Assembly (NCBI GenBank): GCA_019058445.1
Contig: JAHPZA010000003.1
Coordinates: forward strand, 1 to 64,000
DNA from: Promethearchaeota archaeon
GTDB taxonomy: Archaea > Asgardarchaeota > Lokiarchaeia > Sigyniarchaeales > SOKP01
DNA: 64,000 bases
Direction of reading: 5' to 3'
Shown here piece after piece: positions 1 to 8,372 of the stretch (its first letter is position 1; each line of letters begins with the position of its first letter). The translations under genes and the position numbers were made by a program. The notes under the pieces were generated by a model. It searched no databases and was not told the origin of the DNA. It saw only the letters and a list, made by a program, of their open reading frames with translations.

Positions 1-1170
1 CAGCACCGCCATTTATAAGAATGGATCCCGACGGATTAACAGTATCGAGTCCAATTGTGTCGGAATAAATCTGGGAGATTCGTTCAGAATTGTCTTTAAC
101 TTGAAAATAGACGGTTTTAGATGAGCCATCTCCACTAGGAAGCGTCCATACTTTTGTATCACTGGCCGATTCCCAGCTAGACCACGAAATTGGATCATTA
201 CTGTAGCGTACTTTTTTCACGCCTGACATCCCATCGCCATAAGTTAGCGATAGGGTAACACTCGTAGTATTAGTCCATACAGCACCGCCATTTATAAGAA
301 TGGATCCCGACGGATTAACAGTATCGAGTCCAATTGTATCGGAATAAATCAGGGAAACTCGTTCAGAATTATCTTTAACCTGATAATAGACGGTTTTAGA
401 TGAGGAATCCCCACTAGGAAGCGTCCATACTTTCGTATCACTGGCCGATTCCCAGCTAGACCACGAAATTGGATCATTACTGTAGCGCACTTCTTTCACG
501 CCCGACATTCCATCATAAGAAGTAAGCGTTAAGGTGATAGTCGTAGTATTAGTCCATACAGCACCGCCATTGATAAGAATGGATCCCGACGGATTAACTG
601 TATCGAGTCCAATTGTGTCGGAATAAATCTGGGAGATTCGTTCAGAATTGTCTTTAACTTGAAAATAGACGGTTTTAGATGAGCCATCTCCACTAGGAAG
701 CGTCCATACTTTTGTATCACTGGCCGATTCCCAGCTAGACCACGAAATTGGATCATTACTGTAGCGTACTTTTTTCACGCCTGACATCCCATCGCCATAA
801 GTTAGCGATAGGGTAACACTCGTAGTATTAGTCCATACAGCACCGCCATTTATAAGAATGGATCCCGACGGATTAACAGTATCGAGTCCAATCGTATCAG
901 AATACACTTGTGAAACTAAATCTGCATTATCTTTAACCTGATAATAGACAGTTTTAGATGAACCGTCCCCATTGGGAAGCGTCCAAGCTCGTGTAGGAGT
1001 GGGAGATTCCCACGAAGTCCATGTAATAGAATCATTACTGTAGCGTACTTCTTTCACTCCTGACATTCCATCGCTATAGGTTAGCGTCAGGGTAACGCTC
1101 GTGATATTTGTCCATAACGCGCCATCATTGATAACAATGGAACCGGAGGGATTAACTGTATCTTTTATAA
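1..1170 (-). repeat. Tandem 279-bp (93-codon) repeats inside the surface-protein gene
   Basis: The same landmark (the complement of the codons for NPSGSILINGGAVW) recurs at 1, 280, 559, 838 and, more diverged, 1117, a strict 279-base period that keeps frame. Unit 1-279 and unit 559-837 differ at only a few bases, while units 280-558 and 838-1116 are more diverged. This points to a recent duplication of a 558-bp two-unit block. The array runs off the left edge, so the copy number is unknown. Confidence 0.95.
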
Positions 1171-3466
1171 TTTGTTTCCAAGAGGAAATAAGATTACCCG
1201 CAGTGTCATTTGCATAAAATGTTATATTAATTAATCCATCTTCAAAAAACTCCCAAGCCTCTTGGTTAATTGAATTATTTGTAGTAAAAAAATGTTCAGT
1301 CGAGGTGTTGTTTAAAATGTACCACATTTTATCTAAATTAATATCCGAGACTTCAACAATAAAGTTTGGAGCGGTTAAATTAAAGTAAATTCCCTCTAAT
1401 GGTGATAGAATTTTAAGAATAGGGTCATAAAGATCAATTCTTAAAATCACTTCCTTAATTCCTAAAAAACCTTTAGAATCATTTATAAAAAATTGAACTA
1501 ATGCAGTTCCATTGTTTAAATTATCCCATAAACCTTGATCAAATTGGTCGATTATTTCTTCGTCAATATTACCTAACAATGAATAAGATGAGGAAATTTG
1601 ACCTGCCAGTTTATACCAGAAAGTATCCCCTTTTCCTTCATCCACTTTCACTCTAAATTCAGGGGCTTTCTTTCCAAAAATAGAATAATTGGATGGATAT
1701 AATACATCTAATTTTGGAGGATCCCACCATATAGGGTAATTATCTTGGTTTCCCGCAGGACCAGCAATATATATATAAGGTGAATCTCCAATATTATCAT
1801 CATCGGTGTCAGCACCAGTGTAGTTATCCCAATAATTTCCCACAGTAGAATTATCCCAGTTATTGAAATAGGAACCACTATCATCAAGAGCATGTAGGTT
1901 ATTTTCTATAAAATGATTGTTATGAATTATATTGTTTCTACTATTAGCACCATTTATATATATGCCGTATTGGCTATTATTTTTAATAATGTTTCCAGTA
2001 ATATTGTTGTAATCACTATTGTGCAAGTGTAATCCAATTTGATTATTACCAGACACATTATTATTAATTATTAAACCTCTATTGGTATTGAATAATAAAA
2101 TACCCGTGCTAGAGCTCCCCTTTTCTGGATAATAATATGAAATATTTCTGATTATAAAATAGACATTTCTGGAATTATTTATCAAAATACCAATTTCGGA
2201 GTTACTATTATTAATTAATACATTTTCTATGATATATGGGTTATCTATCGTTCCCGCTCCAATACACCAATCGTAAGTTAGATTTGTTGTCTCCCAATTC
2301 TTACTAGAATTATTCTCATCAATATCAATGGGGGCAATAACTTTGGGATCTTTGTATTTTTCTTCTGGTTCAAGACTTATGATAGGTGAATTAGATACTA
2401 ATAATCTAACTTTAAAATTATCAAAAAAAGACGTGGAATCCTCAGTCCAAGTCATAAATCCAATCTGTCCTGAATTTAGGTGATCAACATCAGTAGCATT
2501 ATTTTTTAGCACTCCATCTAAATATACTAAATATCGAGCCCCTAAGACGTCAATTCTTAAATCATACCACTGATTATTATTTAAAACATCTTCATCTGAA
2601 GTTGTGTTTCCAAAGCTTGAGGCACTACCACCTGTCCATTTTCCAAACCCAACTTCATAATCCCAAAATCCTGGTCCAGTAGTATAAAAATTATCGTAAT
2701 CTAAATATCGAAACATAACACCCAGACCCATATCTGTTCCCTCGCTACTTTTCACTTGAACTTCAATGGATGCATTTTCTATTGTATTGGAATTTAATAA
2801 TGTTCTTCGATCAATAGCACTTTCATTTTCCTTATATTCATTATTTACCACTGTCCAATTTGTACCCTTTTTTTCTATCCATCCATCCGCAGGTCCATTT
2901 TCTTGTGTGAAATCGTCATAAAAATCATAAATGTTGGATTTATTAATGGGAGGATTATTCGCATCTTCACTAGAATAGTAAATATAGTAATTATCATCAT
3001 TACTTCCGGGCTCTATTGACTTTTGAGATTTAAACAATATTTGGGTATTGCTTATGTTGAAATTAGTCTCGTTTATACGATCAAGTTGTGTCCATTTTCC
3101 GTTAGATGTATTAAACCACACTATCCGGAGATCATGTCCATCAGCTCTTAGTTTTCCAGACGAATTTAAGCTTTTTGTATCAATAGATATATTAAAAGTA
3201 TATCCCTTAGGAAGCGGAGAATTATCTTTATTTGTTATATTTATAGGCATTCTATAGAGATATGATGAATTCCACCAATTATTTATTGGTACTGAAGAGC
3301 TATATATTATTTGATTTAAATCATCTATTTCTTCATCAGAATTGGTATCATCTTTTTCAATTCTAATATGATTATTTTTAAAAAAAGTAATTGAAATTAT
3401 ATTAAAAAGAATGAATACGGTAATCAATAAAATATATCTTTTTCTTAAGTATATTCGATTTACCAA
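1..3466 (-). CDS. Giant cell-surface protein (partial): DUF2341, concanavalin-like, NosD beta-helix and tandem Ig-like repeats
   Basis: The reading frame stays open from a TTG start at 3466 to the left window edge (1155 codons), so the C-terminus is missing. A short positive stretch and one hydrophobic helix (about residues 12-28) form a signal peptide or anchor. A DUF2341-like region follows (60-150, WWNSSYLYRMPINI and GKLRADGHDLRIVW). Next come a concanavalin/LamG-like region (about 180-350), a right-handed beta-helix of NosD type (about 380-590, ending in GNYWDNYTGADTDDDNIGD), two diverged Ig-like domains, and then a tandem array of 93-residue Ig-like repeats (GMSGVKEVRYSND, GDGSSKTVYYQVKDN). 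Asn-x-Ser/Thr sequons are very frequent, which suggests a glycosylated exported protein. The start is chosen because a stop lies six codons upstream, no ATG precedes the hydrophobic helix, and AGGTAAG sits just before TTG. Adhesion or glycan binding is inferred from the domains only. Confidence 0.82.
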   Translation of the reverse strand, partial: MVNRIYLRKRYILLITVFILFNIISITFFKNNHIRIEKDDTNSDEEIDDLNQIIYSSSVPINNWWNSSYLYRMPINITNKDNSPLPKGYTFNISIDTKSLNSSGKLRADGHDLRIVWFNTSNGKWTQLDRINETNFNISNTQILFKSQKSIEPGSNDDNYYIYYSSEDANNPPINKSNIYDFYDDFTQENGPADGWIEKKGTNWTVVNNEYKENESAIDRRTLLNSNTIENASIEVQVKSSEGTDMGLGVMFRYLDYDNFYTTGPGFWDYEVGFGKWTGGSASSFGNTTSDEDVLNNNQWYDLRIDVLGARYLVYLDGVLKNNATDVDHLNSGQIGFMTWTEDSTSFFDNFKVRLLVSNSPIISLEPEEKYKDPKVIAPIDIDENNSSKNWETTNLTYDWCIGAGTIDNPYIIENVLINNSNSEIGILINNSRNVYFIIRNISYYYPEKGSSSTGILLFNTNRGLIINNNVSGNNQIGLHLHNSDYNNITGNIIKNNSQYGIYINGANSRNNIIHNNHFIENNLHALDDSGSYFNNWDNSTVGNYWDNYTGADTDDDNIGDSPYIYIAGPAGNQDNYPIWWDPPKLDVLYPSNYSIFGKKAPEFRVKVDEGKGDTFWYKLAGQISSSYSLLGNIDEEIIDQFDQGLWDNLNNGTALVQFFINDSKGFLGIKEVILRIDLYDPILKILSPLEGIYFNLTAPNFIVEVSDINLDKMWYILNNTSTEHFFTTNNSINQEAWEFFEDGLINITFYANDTAGNLISSWKQIIKDTVNPSGSIVINDGALWTNITSVTLTLTYSDGMSGVKEVRYSNDSITWTSWESPTPTRAWTLPNGDGSSKTVYYQVKDNADLVSQVYSDTIGLDTVNPSGSILINGGAVWTNTTSVTLSLTYGDGMSGVKKVRYSNDPISWSSWESASDTKVWTLPSGDGSSKTVYFQVKDNSERISQIYSDTIGLDTVNPSGSILINGGAVWTNTTTITLTLTSYDGMSGVKEVRYSNDPISWSSWESASDTKVWTLPSGDSSSKTVYYQVKDNSERVSLIYSDTIGLDTVNPSGSILINGGAVWTNTTSVTLSLTYGDGMSGVKKVRYSNDPISWSSWESASDTKVWTLPSGDGSSKTVYFQVKDNSERISQIYSDTIGLDTVNPSGSILINGGA

Positions 3467-3481
3467 ACTTACCTACTCTTA

Positions 3482-3922
3482 TCTTTAATTAATTAATCAT
3501 TCAATTTTTTGTCAAATTATAAAGAAATTTTTCAAAACCTAATTTGAATTGAATATAATAGATTATGCTATTATTTATCAAGGATTTCTGTGCAGGTGCG
3601 AAGCAGGTGCATTTGGAAATCTTTATTTTCCTATAACTAAAGGGAAAAATAATTGGAATATTTTATTAAAAAAATGATCATATATAAATTATTTCTAAAT
3701 TTTACAATTAAGTATAACACCTTACTCAATAGGTATATCCTTAGATAATGGTCAAAGTTGAACAGATAACATATAAGAGAAAGGTGGTAATAAAAAAAGT
3801 TCCATTTGAAAGAGATATGCAAAAATTTTTAATTTAGACTAACGTTATTTTATTAGTTAATTTTTGGAGAATGGCTTTAAAAAGCGATATTTTAAGTAAA
3901 AAAAAGAGTAAAAAAAGAACAT
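3482..3922. other. Intergenic region with no convincing gene
   Basis: About 440 bases of very AT-rich sequence lie between the start of the surface-protein gene and the small zinc-ribbon gene. A 61-codon minus-strand frame at 3637-3822 has no recognisable domain or ribosome binding site and looks like chance. A short direct repeat, CAGGTGC, occurs twice near 3594 and 3604. The promoter of the surface gene should lie in the part nearest 3482. Confidence 0.5.
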
Positions 3923-4039
3923 ATGAAGTTTAAATGCGACAAATGCGGCCACGAATTCGAGTCAGATGATTTTCCAGATGAAGAACAACCTTGTCCAGGT
4001 TGTGGCGATACTGATTGCACTTTTAGTATCATAGAATAA
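3923..4039 (+). CDS. Small zinc-ribbon protein (38 aa)
   Basis: A 38-residue frame begins MKFKCDKCGHEFESDDF and continues with EQPCPGCG and DTDC. Two CxxC knuckles (CDKC, CPGC) about 20 residues apart make a rubredoxin- or zinc-ribbon-like fold that would bind one zinc or iron. The ATG lies in an A-rich stretch with a GAAC/AAAGA context but no strong Shine-Dalgarno. The gene is convergent with the MFS gene that ends at 4079. The function is unknown; small zinc ribbons of this kind often take part in protein or nucleic-acid contacts. An iron-binding rubredoxin-like role is the main alternative. Confidence 0.75.
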   Translation: MKFKCDKCGHEFESDDFPDEEQPCPGCGDTDCTFSIIE

Positions 4040-4078
4040 ATAAAATTTCCTGCTTTCTTTATCTCATTTTCATATTTT

Positions 4079-5356
4079 CTATTTTACTTCACTTAAATCA
4101 ATGCCTTTCGTTTCCTTAAGATATAGGTAAGTAAGCGGTAAAAGCAATAAATGCGGCAGGCTGATCACGATGAATGTAAACGCTAATCCATAGAAATAAA
4201 TAAGGGCACTGCTAATGAATAAACCACTTGTCGTCGCTATTGCTGTGATTAAAGATCTTAACCCACTTCCCGTCCCTCTAGCCTCAGTAGGGACAATCTC
4301 TACGGTCATAAGTCTCGCTACAATCCTTATACCTTGTAGAGTAATATATGCAAGTCCTGCTCCAACGCCTACAATAATAATAAGGAAAACTCCGGAAAAA
4401 TTAACCCCATACACTACAATAATTATCGAAATTGGAGATAATACCCCATATATATAAAGTAATGGTTTTCTTCCCCATTTATCGGCAGCAATTCCGGTAA
4501 TCACATATCCCAGAATAACTGAGATTGCAACAAAATAAATCATAGTATTTATTAGAGAGTCAGACATTCCACTGTTTGCCCAAAAAGCTTCGATTAGTCT
4601 AAAGAACACGTAATTCAGTCCAGCAATAAAGCTTATAATCAAGATCACAATAAGCTCCTTACGTCGAGCGGATTTGAATAGAACTTTCATATTTTCACTG
4701 AATTTTGGCATTTTCTCTCCTAAAGCTCTTTTATCCCTCATTTCTTCAAATTTCTGCGTCTCTTTAAATGTAAGTAAAATAAGAATGCTTAATGGAATCC
4801 CGATAAATATCGCTGGATAAGTCATTCCTCTCCAATTTGCGGCAGTTTCAGTTACATATATCGAACGAACGATGGGAAGCAATATTGCGCCTCCAATACC
4901 GCCCATAAGAACAAATGCATTCCACTGGCCGCGCTTTTCAGGAGGGCATTCTTCACTAATATAGATAGTCCATATATCGGAGCTAAAAAATATATACATC
5001 ATAAACAGGTATATCGTGTATTGTATTAAATTAGTCGCAGTTGCTAAAAGCAAGGAGGAAATGCCCATTCCGAATACAGTAACGGCCAAAAGTATTTTTC
5101 TCCCTTTACGATCCGCTAAATATTGATTTAACAATACAAAATAGGTTCCTATTGAAGCGATGGCTATACAAAATGCAAAAATTGAGGCAGCCACGTTTTC
5201 AGGACGGTCGGATAGAAATTCTGCAATTACTTTTGAAACGATGACTGTCGGATAAAGGGTACTGTAAGTGTCCAAAATTTCTACAAACATCAAAACTATT
5301 ATCATATAAAATAGCGCAAATTTGGATCGTTCCAATTTAGTGTTTTCTTGTGTCAT
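4079..5356 (-). CDS. MFS transporter
   Basis: This 425-residue protein has about 12 hydrophobic segments, the usual MFS length and layout. The signature between TM2 and TM3 is visible as LADRKGRKILL, and the equivalent in the second half as IAADKWGRKPLL. EECPPEKRGQ after TM4 and VEIVPTEARGTGSG after TM10 match the sugar/organic-acid transporter subgroup (SP or AAHS type). The substrate cannot be read from sequence. The gene stands alone on the minus strand, with the 7TM gene upstream on the same strand about 110 bases away. Confidence 0.88.
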   Translation of the reverse strand: MTQENTKLERSKFALFYMIIVLMFVEILDTYSTLYPTVIVSKVIAEFLSDRPENVAASIFAFCIAIASIGTYFVLLNQYLADRKGRKILLAVTVFGMGISSLLLATATNLIQYTIYLFMMYIFFSSDIWTIYISEECPPEKRGQWNAFVLMGGIGGAILLPIVRSIYVTETAANWRGMTYPAIFIGIPLSILILLTFKETQKFEEMRDKRALGEKMPKFSENMKVLFKSARRKELIVILIISFIAGLNYVFFRLIEAFWANSGMSDSLINTMIYFVAISVILGYVITGIAADKWGRKPLLYIYGVLSPISIIIVVYGVNFSGVFLIIIVGVGAGLAYITLQGIRIVARLMTVEIVPTEARGTGSGLRSLITAIATTSGLFISSALIYFYGLAFTFIVISLPHLLLLPLTYLYLKETKGIDLSEVK

Positions 5357-5465
5357 AAAAGTATATTTGAATTTTTGAATATATAAGCTTTTTCACAAGT
5401 TCTAATGAATATACTTAGAAATTAAAGATAAAGGAAAAAAAATAAAAATTTTTAATTTTTTTTTA

Positions 5466-6191
5466 TTATGTGAATCGCTTCTTCACAGCATCGGGTAAAA
5501 TCCATCCGAAATAAAAGAATATAGCGCTTAACATCAATAATATCCGAACTACAACAACAATCACTGGCGAAAATAGAAAGAAAGAGTCTAAAACAGCACA
5601 AGCAGCATAAATTAGAAAAGCCACAATTAAAAACTTCCCTTTTAATTGCAGTTCAGGATCATCCGATTTCCGCGAAGAGTTTGCAAATATAAGGAATGTA
5701 ATTAAAGCTGTAATCAAAAAGAAAAGTAAAGTAAATCGGACAAATGGTCTATATACTGCAGAAAAAGTTCTTTCGAAATATCCAATCATATTGACTCGAT
5801 CGGTAAAAAGAAAATAGAAAAACAGAATCTCACAAACTAAGCTAATTATAGTATAAATTCCTACGAGAGCTTTTTTCTTTTCTTGGTACATAAAATCTGT
5901 GAATGTGATTAGCCAGAGAACAGTAATAATTGGGATAAAGACATATCCAATGATAAATCTTATTTCCTCAGCTAAAATAATATTAGCAAATAGCAATACA
6001 AAGGCCAGCGCACCATGCATCCAAGGGGTTGAAATTCCTATCCACGTAATTCCCACATAAATGTAATAACGCTTTTCAAATTCAAAATACTTCGAAAGAA
6101 TTTTCAAGCCAACGATGAAAGAGATAATTACAAAAATTAAATTAAAAGTTCCAGTCAGAATTTCGACTAAAGTTAACTCTATTGTAAACAC
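5466..6191 (-). CDS. Seven-TM membrane protein, paralog of the protein at 57735-58457
   Basis: Of 241 residues, nearly all lie in seven predicted hydrophobic helices, with only short loops. A conserved loop near residue 175 reads RKSDDPELQLKGKF and the C-terminus has FYFGWILPDAVKKRF. The same landmarks (KSSDPRIRWKGKF, YIGWLMPDKIAKF) appear in the paralog at 57735. No enzyme motif is seen. The layout resembles the 7TM sensor modules found in front of histidine kinases or, in Asgard archaea, in front of longin or roadblock domains, but this protein has no output domain. The function is unknown. Confidence 0.75.
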   Translation of the reverse strand: MFTIELTLVEILTGTFNLIFVIISFIVGLKILSKYFEFEKRYYIYVGITWIGISTPWMHGALAFVLLFANIILAEEIRFIIGYVFIPIITVLWLITFTDFMYQEKKKALVGIYTIISLVCEILFFYFLFTDRVNMIGYFERTFSAVYRPFVRFTLLFFLITALITFLIFANSSRKSDDPELQLKGKFLIVAFLIYAACAVLDSFFLFSPVIVVVVRILLMLSAIFFYFGWILPDAVKKRFT

Positions 6192-6370
6192 CTCAACAAA
6201 TAGTTATTAAACTTGATTATGAAATATTTAACTTAAATTTATTTAAAACTTTATAAATAGCCATTTCGAGTTTGCTGAATAAATTTAAATTCCGATGCGT
6301 TTAAGAAAATAATATATTTTTTCTACAATTTCATTACGTAATTTAAAATAATCCATCTTAAATTAGAAAA

Positions 6371-6577
6371 ATGGAATGTAATCAAGCAGAAAGGAAAAAA
6401 ATTTGTGCGTGCACGTATAGTAGCTGTAGTAGATTGGGAAAATGTTGTGAATGTATTGAATATCACTTAGCAAATCGCGAATTACCTGGCTGTGTATTTG
6501 CAAAAATTTCAAAAGAAGCCGAAATGTCCTATGATAGAAGCTTTAAGCATTTTGCTTCGTTAATTATGGGGAAGTAA
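6371..6577 (+). CDS. DUF6485-like cysteine-rich small protein
   Basis: This is a 68-residue protein with eight cysteines: C3, C12, C14, C19, C25, C26, C28 and C41. The spacing MECNQAERKKICACTYSSC then CCECIEYH and LPGCVF matches, from memory, the small DUF6485 family of anaerobic bacteria and archaea. The cysteines probably bind metal, either zinc or an Fe-S cluster. The gene stands alone, convergent with the alpha/beta hydrolase gene, whose stop lies 16 bases beyond. The function is unknown. Confidence 0.8.
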   Translation: MECNQAERKKICACTYSSCSRLGKCCECIEYHLANRELPGCVFAKISKEAEMSYDRSFKHFASLIMGK

Positions 6578-6592
6578 TTCAATTTTAAGTTT

Positions 6593-7417
6593 TTAAACCT
6601 TATTTTTTTCAATATGATTTTTAATAAAATTCCACATAATATTATTTATTTTATCGGGATCTTCAATATTAAAAAGATGTCCAAGATTATCCAAAATTTC
6701 GAGTTCTGCATTTGGAATTTTATCAGATATTAACTTTGAATTACTAACTGATTGCAATCTATCTTTTTTACTGGCAATTATTAATGTGGGTTGTTTGATT
6801 TTATTGAGAGAGTCTCTTATATCATGTTCCAACACAGCATTTCCCTGATTAATAAAATCTTGACCTCGAGTTGGATTTTCCATCCAATAATCTTTAAGCT
6901 GCTTAAATAAAACAATATTTTTTTTTAATTTTTTTCTAAAAGATCTTGAATATAACGCAGGGAGCATTTTTAAGAAAGCTTTATAAACTCTTTCTTCATT
7001 ATAATCCGAATTATTTGATTTGATTTGATTAAACAAAAAACTTGGGTCAATATGCGCGGCTGTTGCCATTAAAATTAATGTTTTAACTTTATAAGGATAT
7101 TTTAAAGTAAATTGCAGTGCTATCATTCCCCCCAAACTATGACCACATAAATGAATTTTTTCTTGGATATCTAGATAATCTAATAAATTTTTTAGATCTA
7201 ATATAAACATGTCCATTGTATATGGATAATTGGGTCTTGAGCTTTTTCCTACTCCCCTATTATCTATTGCAATCATTTTCATTTTATCTTTAAAAAAAGG
7301 AATTTGTAAGAACCAACCAGTTAATTTTTCTCCAATTCCGGGAATTAATACTAATACCTCACCATTACCTTCCACAATATAATTTATATTTACGTCGTTA
7401 TAAGTAAAAATAGGCAT
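6593..7417 (-). CDS. Alpha/beta hydrolase
   Basis: A 274-residue protein with the canonical alpha/beta-hydrolase fold. The oxyanion region is LIPGIGEKLTGW (near residue 25), followed by IDNRGVGKSS, the nucleophile elbow GHSLGG with Ser94, a late acidic residue in SKKDRLQ and the catalytic His in LGHLFNIEDP. Length and layout fit esterases, lipases or haloperoxidase-like hydrolases. It is cytoplasmic, with no signal peptide. The substrate is unknown. It is the first gene downstream of the RNase P RNA on the same strand but is probably separately transcribed. Confidence 0.88.
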   Translation of the reverse strand: MPIFTYNDVNINYIVEGNGEVLVLIPGIGEKLTGWFLQIPFFKDKMKMIAIDNRGVGKSSRPNYPYTMDMFILDLKNLLDYLDIQEKIHLCGHSLGGMIALQFTLKYPYKVKTLILMATAAHIDPSFLFNQIKSNNSDYNEERVYKAFLKMLPALYSRSFRKKLKKNIVLFKQLKDYWMENPTRGQDFINQGNAVLEHDIRDSLNKIKQPTLIIASKKDRLQSVSNSKLISDKIPNAELEILDNLGHLFNIEDPDKINNIMWNFIKNHIEKNKV

Positions 7418-7489
7418 ATATAATTAAAATTTTAATATGCTTTATCTTTTTTTTCTAATTTCTTTGACTATCAAAAGAAAAATAAGAGA

Positions 7490-7810
7490 CACCTGAAAGC
7501 TATACCCGCCTTTCTGTACTGTTTTCGTCACCGAATAACAGGTTGGGCATCAAACTAAGCGTCCTACCTAAAGCTCGCTCCAAGAGCTCATCGTTTTCAT
7601 TTGGACTTGCACCAGGGTTTTAGCTCGTTCCAACCAATCCCTTTCACAATTTCTTTGGCTTAACAAATCATAAATATTTGTAAGAGGGCAGTGTCGTTTC
7701 AGTTGCTAAAATACGGTTTTCACCGTAGTAGTTGTCTACTCCCTGCTTGGAATGTGAGGCGAGGTTCCTCAGCGGATCGAGTCCACCGTCAGCCCAAGCT
7801 TTCATTTGTC
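7490..7810 (-). ncRNA. rnpB: RNase P RNA (archaeal type)
   Basis: This stretch is clearly richer in G+C than its surroundings and has no open frame. Read on the minus strand it carries the landmarks of RNase P RNA: GCTGAGGAACCTCGCC near the 5' end (CR-I/P4 5' strand), TACGGTGAAAACCGTA (a perfect hairpin with a GAAA tetraloop), AACTGAAACGACACTGCC (CR-II/III), CCCTGGTGCAAGTCCAAATG (CR-IV region) and ACAGAAAGGCGGGTATAGC near the 3' end (CR-V). A TATA-like TTTTTAAAAT lies near 7830-7843, about 25 bases before the proposed 5' end. The ends are approximate. The RNA processes the 5' leader of precursor tRNAs together with protein subunits. Confidence 0.78.
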
Positions 7811-7871
7811 ATTAGAAATAAGGTTACATGATTTTAAAAATATTTCTATTCAATGAAAACCTCAACCGATA

Positions 7872-8222
7872 ATGGAAAAGATTAATATTACAGCCAAATC
7901 TAAGGGAAAAGTTGTAATTGGAACAGTTCAAGGAGATCTGCATGACATCGGGAAAAGTATTGTTAGAATCATCTTGATTGCATCAGGATTTTCTGTTGAA
8001 GATTTAGGGGTGGATTTTTCACCAGAAAAATTCCTTGATGTAGTTGAACAGTCAGATGAAGGCATTTTGGGATTATCAGATCTTCTTATCATAGCAATAG
8101 ATTCTGTGAAAGACGTGATAAACTTATTTAGAGAAAAAAATCTAAGACATAAAGCAAAAATTGTCGTTGGAGGAAGCGCATTTAGAGAGGAAATCGCAAA
8201 TAGATTAGATATATATGCCTAA
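7872..8222 (+). CDS. Corrinoid (B12)-binding protein, truncated at both ends
   Basis: The 116 residues match the Rossmann-type B12-binding domain of methyltransferase corrinoid proteins (MtaC/MtbC/MetH type). Visible are KGKVVIGTVQGDLHDIGKSI with the DxHxxG motif whose His ligates cobalt, then the VEDLGVDFSPEKF strand-turn, ILGLSDLL and KIVVGGSAF. The N-terminal four-helix cap present in family members is absent, because the frame starts at the linker. After the TAA at 8220-8222 the same frame continues with DKNSQEAVNNCQKFLG before a second TAA at 8271. This is what the family usually has after its DAYA segment, so the stop looks like a single-base nonsense change. It may be a decaying gene or a minimal stand-alone domain. 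Confidence 0.8.
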   Translation: MEKINITAKSKGKVVIGTVQGDLHDIGKSIVRIILIASGFSVEDLGVDFSPEKFLDVVEQSDEGILGLSDLLIIAIDSVKDVINLFREKNLRHKAKIVVGGSAFREEIANRLDIYA

Positions 8223-8372
8223 GACAAAAATTCTCAAGAAGCGGTGAATAACTGTCAAAAGTTCTTAGGATAAATCTTAAAAACTCAAGATAGAAGCTAA
8301 AAATAAAGAAAAAGGTTGAAAAAAAAGAAAAATTTTTTTTGGTTTTTGTTTAATTCTTATTTTGTGTTTCAA

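Noticed and set aside
13..756. Two almost identical minus-strand frames of 61 and 75 codons (13-198 and 529-756)
   Set aside because: They are out-of-frame shadows of the tandem repeats in the large surface-protein gene; they resemble each other only because the repeat units do.
3637..3822. Minus-strand frame of 61 codons
   Set aside because: Low-complexity AT-rich translation, no ribosome binding site, no recognisable domain.
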